From the NCBI GenBank assembly GCA_038373865.1, contig JAXGGA010002377.1:1-64000 (forward strand): 64,000 nt of DNA, read 5' to 3'. The notes under the pieces are model-generated. The model worked only from the letters and a program-made list of their open reading frames with translations, was not told the origin of the DNA and made no database searches. The stretch comes from Uloborus plumipes. Its lineage: Eukaryota; Arthropoda; Arachnida; Araneae; Uloboridae. The position numbers and the translations under genes were made by a program. How positions within the stretch are numbered: the stretch's first letter is position 1; each line of letters opens with the position of its first letter. This document shows positions 40,328 to 52,430 of the stretch, in pieces.

Positions 40328-41891
40328 CACTAGGTGGCCAAAAGTATCCGGACACTTTCAAAAACTCACATTTTTACATATAGCTTGATAAATAAGTGAT
40401 CAATTGTTATTTAACTTTAGTCATACAAAATATAGGCTTCACCGAACATTTCCAAGTTGAAATTAAATTACCCTTGCATTTGGGGGACGATAAGAAGGGG
40501 GGTCGAAAGAATAACCGCTTTTTGACCATAACTCTTTGAAAATAGCTCGGAATAAGCTATGCATTTCGGTAATTAATTAGCATACTATGTATAATTACTA
40601 TACAAATTCAAATGAACGTACCACTCTTACTTCCGAAGATATGAAACATTTTTTAAAAAACGGCAATTTTATTTGAAGGGTTTTTGCTCATAACACGCAG
40701 AGTTTTTAATCAAACCTTATCAAAACTTCAGGAAAGATGACAAAATACAAGAGAAAGAACATACTAAAACGGTTTTTAAAAATATTAAAAATCCGATGAG
40801 ATATGAACGTTAAAAGGAAAAAAAATTTCACGGCGCATGCGCGAACGACAGAAATTTATAACTACAAAAATCTTGTAGCCTGGTCTATACTGCATCTTAT
40901 AAAAAAAGTTCCAGTTGAATATCATGAAAATTGAAAAAGATATCAGCGATCTAGTGAGCTGTATTTCATTCATTCGCAGACAATACATACATAGTGAGGG
41001 TCTGTCCACAAAGAGCTATTTTTAAAATAAAGGTTATTTCGTCATCGTTCAAAACCAACGTTTCAGGGGGTGTCCGGATACTTTTGGCCACCTACTTATA
41101 AGGTCTTTTTGGCCGAATGGGCGAAATGTGACTTCTATGCCAAATATAGATTTTTAAACAGTATACAATTTAACATTGAAAAATATGCTCGATTGTCCCC
41201 ACACTATTTGTGAACAACCCCTCTCCATTTATGAATTGTCTGCAAATGAATGAATTACAGCTCACTAGATCGCTGATATCTTTTTCAATTTTTACGATAT
41301 TCAACTGGAACTTTTTTTATAAGATGTAGTATACACCAGGCTACACTATTTTTGTAGTTATAAATTTCTGTCTTTCGCGCATGCGCCGTGAAAAATTATT
41401 TCCTTTTAACGTTCATATCTCATCGGATTTTTAATATTTTTAAAAACCGTTTTAGTATGTTCTTTCTCTTGTATTTTGTCATCTTTCCTGAAGTTTTGAT
41501 AAGGTTTGATCCAAAACTCTGCGTGTTATGAGCAAAATCCCTTCAAATAAAATTGCCATTTTTTAAAAAATGTTTCATATCTTCGGAAGTAAGAGTGATA
41601 CGTTCATTTGAATTTGTATAGTAATTATACATAGTATGCTAATTAATTACTAAAATGCATAGCTTATTCCGAGCTATTTTCAAAGAGTTATGGTCAAAAA
41701 GCGGTTTTTCTTTCGACCCCCCTTCTTATCGTCCCCCAAATGCAAGGGTAATTTAATTTCAACTTGGAAATGTTCGCTGAAGAATATATTTTGTATGACT
41801 AAAGTTAAAGAACAATTGATCACTTATTTCTCGAGTTATATCTAAAAATGTAAATTTTTGAAAGTGTCCGGATACTTTTGGCCACCTAGTG
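40328..41891. mobile_element. Palindromic Tc1/mariner-type element
   Basis: CACTAGGTGGCCAAAAGTAT at the left and its mirror at the right are flanked by TA (40326-40327 and 41892-41893). Inverted arms run about 40328-41025 and 41195-41891. A third copy of the TIR (TGTCCGGATACTTTTGGCCA) lies internally at 41071-41094, so one whole unit of about 767 bp seems to be joined to a second, inverted unit that has lost its inner TIR. No transposase frame is present. It begins only 16 bp after the end of the previous element. Confidence 0.85.
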
Positions 41892-41893
41892 TA

Positions 41894-42668
41894 TTACGGG
41901 AAATTTTTCATGTCGGCAGCGGTCATGTCGGCAGCGCCGAAGTAGAAGATATTTGTTACGGAAACTGATGCGTGCGTTACCGATGTTTTTTTCGCAACTC
42001 TTTCTTCGTGGTAGGAGTTGAGTCTTAAAGAACAAAGATAATTTCAAGTGCATCGTTTTTCCTGCCAAATTTTCCATTGTTGGAAACAGTTTATTTATTG
42101 TTTTTGAAATGCTTCAAAAACAATAATTTTCTCGCAAAATTTGAGTTTTCAATCAAAATTATTGCCATTTTTTACCCTCTTTTCTTTTACATCAATATTC
42201 AGACCTTCTTTCGTGACTACTGCGCCCAAAATTATAATTTTGTTTTAAAATGGAAAACTTACGAACAGCTTAATGCAAATCTCCTTCCCCCGCCAAACTC
42301 TGACTGTCTTGAATTAATTTCGTTTTTTAAGATTGTGTTAAAAATTTTATTTTATTTTGATTTTTTAACTATTAACCTATTTATCTGGTTGAAAAAAAAT
42401 TTGTCGCACTAATTTAAACTTTAATTATTTGTTAATTAGTCTCTAATTTTATTTATGAACTCTAATTTTATTTATGAACTCTAATTTTATTTATAAAAAA
42501 TCGTTCAGGCTGTGTAAGTGTTATTATATTCTAAGTAATTATTATTTTCTTTTTAAACATAAAAGGTAGTGAATGTGCTTACTTTTGTACACTAAGTGTG
42601 AAATCTGTAATATTTGTCAGATCGGTAGCATTAATATTTAACTAGTATTTCTTGTTAAATTTTTGTGG
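41894..42668. other. No supported gene
   Basis: The 111-codon plus-strand open frame at 42077-42412 is Phe/Leu/Ile-rich, as expected from T-rich DNA, with no family signature. A minisatellite at 42441-42496 is listed separately. Confidence 0.4.
42441..42496. repeat. Minisatellite, three ~20-bp units
   Basis: GAACTCTAATTTTATTTAT or close variants repeat three times in tandem. Confidence 0.85.
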
Positions 42669-43430
42669 ACCATAAGCTTTAGTGTTGACTATAACGGAAT
42701 AGAAAAATAGTAGACTATTTTAGGACTTAGCTTATGATATGAAATGAAATGCAATGAAAAATGAAAATTGACAGATAGATTTAAAATGTTTACGACCGAC
42801 ATTGCTGCAAAAATAACTAAATTACTATACTTAATCCAGTATGAATTTTAAGTTAATGTTTCTACCAGTAATTTCAAACTACTTTAAAGGGGAATTTTTG
42901 ACAAATATTGTTCTTACTCCTCTTCACACACTTCACACACCCCAGGGTCCCCGTACCTACCACAACTCGTGGTTTAACCGAGATGGGGCCCTGAGGAGCC
43001 CTCTGCCCGTTTTGATACAGAACAAGGGCTGAGCAAACCCTTGCTAAAGTACCAGCAGAGGTATCGTTTCAAGTCAAAAGTCTTGGAGGACTTTTTGACC
43101 ACGACCCTTATTTAACGTCGCCCAGCCACCATTAGTAACGACGGTGGATCTTTGATTGGCTGGGGTCGAGCCCCCTTACCAATCGGACCCCTTACCAATC
43201 GGACTACCACGGCCCGTTTTTACCCCTCTGAGAACCATAAGCTTTGCAGCAGAATACAATACAATTGAATAATAGAAGAATATTTTACGACTTAGCTTAT
43301 GAAATAAAACGCAATGGAAAACGAGTTGATGAAATCTTATCAAATATCTTTAAGTGCTATGTTTCTTTCAGTAGGAGCATTAAACTACTCTTAAAAGGAA
43401 AATGTATCTAGAATTCGTGTTAAGTTAACC
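42669..43430. repeat. Direct repeat pair flanking a SINE
   Basis: ACCATAAGCTTT at 42669 and 43234 begins two parallel blocks that continue through GACTTAGCTTATGA, AATGAAAA/AATGGAAAA, a TGTTTCT..CAGTA stretch and AAACTACT. The offset is ~565 bp. The SINE at about 42935-43216 fills most of the gap, so the original duplication may have had a ~280-bp unit. Confidence 0.65.
42935..43216 (-). mobile_element. tRNA-headed SINE, second family
   Basis: On the minus strand GGGCCGTGGTAGTCCGATTG (A-box region) precedes GGCTCGACCCCAGCC (B-box-like). The head contains a 17-base internal duplication (GGTCCGATTGGTAAGGG type). The tail differs from that of the SINEs at 9 and 23.6 kb. The 3' boundary is approximate. 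Confidence 0.6.
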
Positions 43431-44526
43431 CTTTGAGAACTCAAAACGGTGCAGAGAATGAGTTTGCTGAATTTAAAAGGGAAAAAAAAAATAAAAATAA
43501 ATAAAATAAATAAAATAAAAACACTTAAATAATTCTTCTTACTAATATTAATATTCTGATGTTTCAATAAGATGGAAACTTATAATGTATGTATTTTTTG
43601 CGTTTGATTATTTATAAAATAAATTTTAAACTGATGGGATACATATGTACTGTGATTATCCTTACTGTGTTCAAAAGTTTGCTTCAGTTAAAAGAAAAAT
43701 AGAAACACATATAAACTGCTTTGTAGACCAATTCAAACTAAAGCTAGCCTACATGGTTTCACCATAAAACCTCACAAGACGAATTTTATTTCCACTCCCC
43801 ATTGCTTAAACCTACGAAAATCCAAACACGAAGTCTCAATAATTGACACGTTTTCAATAGCAGAGGCACTAATCCTTTAAAAATGATCGAAGAGCTTACC
43901 GATCGCCATTTTTTATTGTGAAATGCATCTGACAGCGTCACAAGCAGCCTAACTACGCTTGTCTGCTGTATTAATACATTTGCAGCGCTGCAGCTAACTA
44001 TGATGTAAGCTGTCTGTCATTGGTATTGAGACTCGACTTTTTCATCTGGACTTTACTTATTGCACGCTTCGTGTTTCGAAACGTCAGAAGCGAGAGTTAA
44101 TATCTCTTTGTTATTTCCACTACCCCGGCTGATATTTCAACGGAACGTAACATGGGGAAATGTATAGTGAAAGTGCAGGGGAGGAACACATCAATAAAAA
44201 GTAAACAAAACCAATGAAAATGATATACTTGGTTTATGGGGATCATGACGAAAACATAAATAAATTCAGGCTTTCTAACAAAGTACCAATGAAAATGAAT
44301 ACAGCAGTTGTGTTTCAAAAATATGTATGTTATTGCCTATATAAATAATACCCCCCCCCCCTGAGTTGTTATCCCTGATGCGAAACAGTGCTTAAATCTG
44401 TACTTCAGAACCAGACTAACTTAAGCCCATTTTTGTTATACTTTTCAGGAGAGCGGAAAAGCTTAGGCGATACATACAACGCTGCTATATAATTGTGAAG
44501 TAATTTTTTTTTATAGGATAAAGTTC
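43431..44526. other. No supported gene
   Basis: AT-rich with (AAAT)n-like sequence at 43486-43520 and a C tract at 44351-44361. Confidence 0.45.
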
Positions 44527-44534
44527 TCATAGGT

Positions 44535-45578
44535 CAGCGGTTCCCAACCTTTTTCTCTTTGCGAACCCCTTGTAACATCGGAAAAATTTCGCGAACCCCC
44601 TGGTCTTAAAAATAAGTAACATGTAAGAATACAATAAAAAAAAAACACTAAATTTGTTTTTCCTTTTCATAGCAGTTGATTGCAATATGCAAAAATATTA
44701 TTTTAAACACCGATTAATAGAGACATTAATAAATTGAAACTGCAGATACAAGAAAAATAATAAACAAGTTATTCAAAAAAAAAAAAAAAATAGTTCTTAA
44801 AACATACCTTGATTTTGAAGAAAAAAACTTACTGGGATATTTGTGGCTGCTTGAGGGAACAAAGGAGTTGATAGTTGGGTTCGATGTCTGAAAGTCTCAG
44901 TCTCAGATCAGGCTCTGCATTTAGTCTATTTCGGTATTTATATTTCAAATATGTGTGTGAGGAAAATCCTTTCTGTACGTGAGTCTATTGATGCGACTCT
45001 TATCTTAAAAACTAACGTTATATATTTGCAAAAAAAAAAAAAAAGAGAACTGAGTCAAATCCAGTAATAAATTTCCAATTTGGAGCCTTTTGTTGTCATA
45101 TAATCCACAAGGTTCAAGATCCGCCAATTTTGTATTGCTTGACTATTCTTTCTTTTCTTTTTTTTTATTTTACTTGCAAATGCATATTCTTCATGAAACC
45201 TCTTGATGGCGCCTTTTCAAGGCTGTCGCTACCCCGCCACAGCTAATTCAACGGTTCTGCATGCCCCCACTTGAACATTTAGTCAGAGGGATGTTTCTTT
45301 TTATCGTGTTTTAGAAGGAAAAAGAAAATTGTATTTTATCAAGGTTAATTAAACCACTGAAATATTTTTAGAGACTTTTATTTGAGCCAGATAGAGATGG
45401 AAAAATCCGACTTGTTTTCAAATTTTGAAAGAGCAAAAACTATGTATGTAAATTGAATATTTCTTTATTTTTTACGAAAATATTTAAAAGTCCGCCATTA
45501 CAATATAAATTTGGCGGACCCCCTTCAGGCACCTCGCGAACCCCTGGGGGTTCGCGAACCACCGGTTGGGAACCGCTG
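44535..45578. mobile_element. Non-autonomous hAT element, 1044 bp
   Basis: CAGCGGTTCCCAACCTTTTT at the left and ...GGTTGGGAACCGCTG at the right, with a perfect 8-bp duplication TCATAGGT at 44527-44534 and 45579-45586. CAG-GGTTCCCAACC termini are a widely seen hAT end type. Subterminal CGCGAACCCC motifs recur at both ends. There is no transposase open frame. Confidence 0.92.
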
Positions 45579-45786
45579 TCATAGGTCAATGCGGAATGGG
45601 ATTCTACATACAATGCAGTAATAAAGTGAAAATCGCCATTTTTAGACTTAGTCCAGTCTAGTACAGAAATGAGGTAGAACTTTACAAATAGGACGACAGA
45701 AATGTTAATAATAATCACGTACTCAGTAAGACGAACTAATTTCAAGATACATATGACTCTTCTGCATATATATGTATAATATGTAT

Positions 45787-47716
45787 ATAGTCAAACTCAC
45801 TTATAACGAGCTCTGTTTAGAGGAATAAGAGTCTGAATTTAGAGAGGTTGTCAAAAATATTTGGTGAATACAAGTTTAAGTCTATGGGACCAGCATTCGA
45901 CTTTAACAGGCAAACTGCGCTTATAGCAAAGAATATTTTTGAAAATCATTAAATTTCTATCGCCTTACCTGCTCAGCCTATTCTTTCTGGGAAAAATTAA
46001 TAGAGTTATAAATCCCGAGAACAAGTGATAGTTGCCCTCTTGTGGAATAGAGAAGCATTTAAAAGATTTATATTTTTGACGTTAATGTTATCATTTCTTA
46101 GTTATACTTCCGAGGGTATTGTCATCCAAATTCAATGTAATGCAGGTGTAAAAACTTGTTGAAAGTTATAAAGATTTGTGTGAAGAGTTTGTTTCAACAA
46201 CCCTCAACATATTCATACCGTTTGGAAGTGCAGAAAAATGTCAAATTTACTTTGAAGTCATGTGTGCAAATGACAGTATTTTTCAGATGAGGAGTAATCC
46301 TCGAAAAAAATAACGGAAGAAGTACGCATTAAGATAGATAAAAGCAAATTCACTAACTTTTTTTTATTACTCTACATAAAAAGGTAAGTATGTGAGAATT
46401 ACGATTTTTTTTCGTGAACTCGTTTTTAAGCGAGTGTTCGGTTATAACGAGCAAACATCCGTTGAAAGACATGTGTCATCTTTCGAGTGCACACTTACAA
46501 GGGAGGAAAAAACACAATAGTTGTACATTGTTTATAGTAAAAATTGTTACATGAAATTAAAGATGCTTTGGATTTATGATATTGTTCCCTCTCCCCATTT
46601 CTTCTAAAATATGTCTGTAGACATATTTTAATTTTTAATATAAATAATTTAAAACATTTTGTTTTCTCACACTTTGATTGGTATGGAAATATACCAATCT
46701 ATACCCGTTTCGACCGCCACTGAAAAAATGCCGAGCTCTTTCCTTGAAAAATTCATAATCCCTGACCAGCTAATGCTCAAGCCAGTATATGAATTGCATC
46801 GAAATATATAAAAAAAGGAATTGTATAAGGCGCATGGGTAAATTACAGGCATTTTACTAAAATTACATATTTTTATACTTTCTAATATACTCCAACGTGC
46901 GAACAGCTCTTTTTTAATTATTCACGGCCAAATTACCACCTTTGAAATTAGTAGAATGAAACCGCGAAGGAATGTCACCTTGATTGATGCATTGCTGATT
47001 TGTACAGATACGAAAAGCATTTTAGGTCACGGCCGAGCAATTTGAGAACAAAACAAATATTCAAAACCTGCGACAAGTTTTATGACATAAAAAACGCCCT
47101 GCAATTCAACTCCTCCTACGTTCTGATTTCCAACCTCAAGGTTTCCGCTGCCCTTTTACCCTTTCAAAGTTTAATCTCTTTATTTCATATTTTTTGAAGA
47201 TGTATTTGCAGATTAGTATGCAGAGGCTGGACGAACTATATATTTGCAAGCGAGAAAGAGATTTCACCATTAATAACACGCACTAAAAGACAGATTTAAA
47301 TGAAAGAAAAGGAAAGAAATCAAATTCTTCACTCGGAAACTGTTTCCTTTAACTAGGCTAACAAGTAAAGGCAATTTGCAACTAAACTGCAGGGGATTGT
47401 TGCCAGATTTCCTAGGTAGACATTATTGTGTTATCTGTTAGTCTTTTCAATACAACGTAACAAGAAAATTAGGAGTGGCGAGCAAATTTGTTTTCGGTAG
47501 CCTATTATTAGAGGCCATCAATTACGAAACAGACCCATCAATCGTTAGCGGACTTCATTGTTAGCGCAAACGTTATGTCATCGCGTCCTCGTTGATGCCG
47601 ATTTTTCGTAAGTTTTTGCGAAATTAATATTTATATAGTATTTCGAAATGTGTTTACGTTTTCGAACTGACATTGGTTTCAAAAGGATGTGCTGCGGGTA
47701 TTAAATTTTGGAAGCA
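45787..47716. other. No supported gene; possible pogo/Tigger scrap
   Basis: ATAGTCAAACTCACTTATAA with ACGAGC at ~45787, and GGTTATAACGAGCAAACATC at ~46440, resemble Tigger/pogo end sequences, but no matched TIR pair is found. The rest is AT-rich. Confidence 0.4.
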
Positions 47717-48135
47717 TTTATAAGTATTTACACGGCAGTGTTTTTATACTTGCAGTATTTAACTGAGAATATTTAATGCATACATTGACCTTCTTTATCT
47801 GGTTAATTCAAAAACATCTTTCACAAATATATTTTGAATTAGTTTTTTTTAACGTAGAAATTGGGGTTTTGTGCTTTGCAAATTTCAACCAAATCATTTC
47901 AAGAGCTACTTAGTAATGAGACTACGTATTTATAAGGATTTACACGGCAGTGTTTTTTATACTTGCAGTATTTAACTTAGAATATTTAATGCATACATTG
48001 ACCTTCCTTATCTGGTTAATTGAAAAACATCCTTCACGAATATATATTGTGAATTAGTTTGTTTTTAACGGAAATAAATTGGGGTTTTGTGTTTTGTAAA
48101 TTTAAGAGCTATTTAGTAATGAGACAATGCATTTA
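47717..48135. repeat. Tandem duplication, unit ~215 bp
   Basis: TTTACACGGCAGTG at about 47727 and 47939 begins two near-identical blocks that continue through TTGCAGTATTTAACT, AATATTTAATGCATACATTG and ATTGGGGTTTTGTG, ending near TTAGTAATGAGAC. The copies differ mainly by small indels. Confidence 0.85.
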
Positions 48136-49599
48136 TTTTAACAAAAGAGTATTAACGGACAAAACTTGACTAAGGAAAAATAGTGGGCTTAGAGTGTACT
48201 TCAATTAGGTTAAACAAGTTACAATATAAAATTAGGCAAATTTATAACTTCGATTGTTGGACGCTAACGCTTCGACTGTATTATATTACAGTAGAAATGA
48301 ATTGCTGTAGATATATTTAATCCACGTACATTTTGTATGAATTAAAAGGCACATTAACACAATTTTTTAATCAGTTTCAGTACTTCGGTTTTGGAGGATT
48401 ATGTACACTGTTAATTAACAATAATTATGTAATATTTACTAGCATTTTTCATTAAAAACGTTCAAAAGTAAAAACATTTAAGAAAACAGCCAAATAAAAT
48501 AAATTAAAACATTTTATTACGTATACTGATGAAGTATTTCTGTCGAAAAAAATTAGTTAAACACAAGCCTCCGCTCACTTACAGTGATCACTTCAATTTT
48601 CAGACTACGTAGGCAGGCTAACTTAATGTTGATTTAACGATTGTGAAGTAGACCAACACATTACTTTTGAGTATTAGCAGCTGCTAAGTTTTGTGTCCTG
48701 AAATAAGGTGACATTGTATTCATCCATTTATTGTAACATATTTTTGCTATCTTGTTGAGTTTGGCAGCATTCTGAAATGAATTGCGCATTTGGAAAAGAT
48801 AACTGTAGGTTCTTGAGTTACGATGCACTTATTTGTCACTTAAAAAATGTTTTGAACTTCGTAAAACGAGTTATCAGATGGTGGCTTGAAAAAATTAAAT
48901 AACTTACTTTGACGTATAATGGGAAAAGTATCGAAGTAGTAAGTCGGAATAAATGATAAAGTGAACTAAGACAACGAAATGAACCGAGATGAAAGCTAGA
49001 TTACTAATTAGACATCATTGCTGCTCATACATTTACAACGACAACAGTAAACTAGAATGTAAAATTCAGAAACAAAGAAAAAGAAAGAGACGATAGGAAA
49101 AAACTGCATTTCCTTATCACAACTAATGCTATCTACCTAAAACTTAGCCTTAGTCCAAAATTATATGCCTATGCATTAGCTATTAACAGGAATACTGTTC
49201 TTGATACCTTTTCTTCGTGATAGGACTGAATTCAAAAATAGCCAAGATATGTTTTGTATATTAAAAGCATATTCCGTAGCTACTGTTTATTAACAAATAT
49301 TCAATTGATAGCATGAATGCCATATTGTATCATAAATTAAAGTGATTTTTAAATGATGCTAATGATAAAATCATGACAGTAGAGACTTGAAAATCCAAGG
49401 TAATTGGGTTCCCATCATCTCGGATTACTAAAAAATAAGATTATCCGAAATAGTCTTCTGTATTAAAATTTTACACTATTCTGACTTCTCAAGACGGAGC
49501 ACTTTTTACTTCCTTGTTCCAAGAAAAGGAAGTATTGTTTTTAACGAAAAATTTATCAATCAAATTTCAACATAACTTTCCCTTACGAATCTAACCTAT
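48136..49599. other. Nothing recognised
   Basis: AT-rich; no exon, TIR or tandem structure seen. Confidence 0.45.
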
Positions 49600-49764
49600 T
49601 ATGGGGTCATTATACAAAAAACCTGCGTTTTTGCGTTCAGGGTAGTTAAATTCAAAAATATTTTTTTTGAAACAATTTTTTATGATTTATAGTAAAATAT
49701 AAAACCTTTCCCAACCTTTTGATAAAAATTAATATTTTATTTTTCCTAAGGTCATTTTTTCAAT

Positions 49765-50385
49765 GAACGGAGGAATACTTGTATGCCTCCGTTACGTGTC
49801 ACAACCTATTTCCTCCTATGTACTTATTCAATTTTTTGGTCAATAAAACATATATATATCAAGTTTAATAGGTTAATTTGAATCATTAGATGTTTTGTCA
49901 ATAGTTTATTAGAATTAGTCTTCCAAACAAAAAATATATATAGCCTTTATTATCGCTTGAGTCCATGTCACAGCATTTCTGGTATCCTCCGTTACCGTAT
50001 TAGTTGAGTATAAGTACTTCCTATATACGGCAGTACTGAGAACTCAATACAGAGATTTAGTATCATTGCCAGCCATTTTCAACTCTGGGTCTTCATCGGA
50101 AAGTTAAAGCAACTTAGTGTGGAAGCTATTCAGTGTTATATCCTCTGAAGTGAGATTGGCACTTTACTTTTTGTATCCTCCGTTCTTGGTTTTAAAGGGT
50201 AAGAATTGCTTATGTACTAATTTCTTTTCATTGTTGATATTGAGTCACGTTTTGTTAAACAAATTTCATATACTAAGTTGTACTAACTCTAAATCAAGAA
50301 AATGTGCAAAGCAAAACATAAATATATGTATCCTCCGTATATGAATCCTCCGTTACAGTATACTCGTAATGGAGGATACACAATT
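49765..50385. repeat. Clustered TATCCTCCGTTAC motifs
   Basis: Copies or close variants occur at about 49765 (reverse), 49787, 49983, 50175, 50327, 50345 and 50370 (reverse). Two more lie at the other end of the element, near 53522 and 53541. The spacing is irregular, so this is not a satellite. Both clusters lie inside the TIR-bounded element and none were noticed outside it. They may be transposase-binding sites. Confidence 0.7.
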
Positions 50386-50582
50386 AGTAACGGTGAATAC
50401 AACTTATGGAAAAAATTAAATTTTAAGACAGATATGTAAATTAAAATCCGTCCAAATCATGTTCCTCATCATCATGCAAGTTAAAAGGTTTTATATATTT
50501 ATTTTACATATATTTGACAAAATTGTGTTTAGTAACTTTTAGGTTTTTGTTTTATTTAATGTCATTTAAAATATAACTTTAA

Positions 50583-52359
50583 TCTCTACTAATAATAAAG
50601 CTGAAGGTTAGTCTGTCTTTCTTTCTGTCTGTTACGCGCGTAGCGCCAAAACCGTTCGGTCGATTTTCATGCCACTTGGCACAAAATTAGTTTGTAGCAT
50701 GTAGTTTTGCACCTCGAAGCGATTTTTCGAAAATTCCATTTCGTTCTTTTTCTATTCGAATTCTTAGCGGAAATTCGATAAAATAGGGAAGAAATATTTC
50801 ATACACATTTTCAAGTCTTATGTCATTCGAAAGCTTGAAATTTTCTGCACAAAATGACGTGTTTTTGAAGTTTCTACGATCATCAGGAGAGCTGTAACAA
50901 TTGCTTTTAGAATCCCGAAATTCAAGGCTTACCTTCAGTAAAGCAAGCCAAACGATTCTAAAATGGCTTTGCTCGCGAATAAAATTTGTTTGAAAATAGA
51001 GATGAAATGAATTATTTTATCAACGGAAATCAACTTTTCATGTTGTTACCATGGTTACGTTTTTATTTCGTTCTTTTTCCCTCAATAATTTTAAAAATGT
51101 ATTTGTTTTTGTAACAATCCAAACTCCAAGCCTTATTAAAATTAGTCAAATGAAATATTAAAAACCGTGATAAGATGGCACCTGTCAATCAAATGAGAAA
51201 TCGAGTCCTTTCCTTAAAATACAGGATACCATTCTAAATTTATCGTCTGCAAAACATATTTTACTTCATTATTAATTTATTTCAATATAAATTGCAGCAA
51301 ATGGCTTGAGTGAACGAATTTAGCTTTTAATTTATCGTTTGCTGGTTGATCTTTATCGATGTTTATTGTTTTTATTATCATTATGAAGAATAATGCACGA
51401 AATTTCTATGACTAATACTTAAAATTTTTAGGATCAGTTGAGTTTAAAAGAAAAAATTGCTCCAAATATACTTTTGATTGTTGGACTGTAATTTGCAGCA
51501 ATAATTGCATTTAATAATTAATGAAAGACAATATTAAAAATTAATTTTTTGGCGACTTTTTTACAATTTGGCATTCAATTCTATTTCAGTATATTTACTT
51601 CTATCTTATTGCGATATTGCAACGTTCTTTCTAAAGTATGTCATTTCGGAAAATGTATTATTTTGTTTTTGAAGTTAGGAAAGAAAACTTTCTTCTTCTT
51701 TTAAACTTTGGTAAGATTTCTGTTGGTTTCTGTGAGCAACAAATTTCTTATTTTTTCTTTTGGCTTATTTTTGTGCACGTATCTTTGGGGTTGCATTCGA
51801 ATGTCCCCAAGGGGGTGATTTACCCCTTTTATGGGGTAATCAGTGCTTTCAATGCAGACCAAAGTGATATGAATTGGCGCGACCACTTGGCGATATCTCG
51901 CCAAGCTTTTGGTCACCAAGTGTTTGACGCCAATTTGGCGACATATCGCCAAGTTGGCAATAAATTTAGCGAAAAAAAAAATTTTTTTTTTTTGGGTTCA
52001 ATTTGGCGCTATTGGCGATATTTTGCGAAAAATCTACTGAATTATGTTAAAATCGGCGATATTTAGGAGATTAATCATTATAAAACATTTTTTTGCATTG
52101 CTTCGTGGCAAACTAGGGATGCAAATGTTTGAATTTTTATCTTGCTCACTCCAAGCACTATTTTAGCACTTAAGGCATCTACTAAGAAATTTACACGTAA
52201 AAGAAAGTAGTGTAGCGTCCATACCAAATTTTTATATCATACTTTGAAGGAATTATAGTTGAATTATAACTAAAATAGAGTATTTTTTCTGCTGTATCAT
52301 TTTTTTACAAATGAACTTTTAATTTTATACCACGGGCAAAGCCGTGCGGGTACCGCTAG
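50583..52359 (+). mobile_element. Non-autonomous Helitron, 1777 bp
   Basis: It begins TCTCTACTAATAATAAAGCT, a common arthropod Helitron 5' end, with A before it. It ends with the hairpin CACGG-GCAAAG-CCGTG, then CGGGTACCG and CTAG, with T after it. It has no target duplication. No Rep/helicase gene is present. The 142-codon open frame at 51638-52066 spans the repeat-like CTTGGCGATATCTCGCCAAG palindrome and lacks any protein motif, so I do not call it a gene. Confidence 0.88.
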
Positions 52360-52430
52360 TAAGAAAATAAATAACAAAGGGAATTCGAATATTCAATGCA
52401 TGTATTCAGTTTTTTCCACTCTCTAGCGTA

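Noticed and set aside
42077..42412. 111-codon plus-strand frame that looks membrane-like
   Set aside because: Its hydrophobicity follows from T-rich codons; no signal, motif or transcript feature.
51638..52066. 142-codon plus-strand open frame
   Set aside because: It lies within a non-autonomous Helitron, is Phe-rich from T-rich DNA, covers palindromic repeats, and shows no protein motif.
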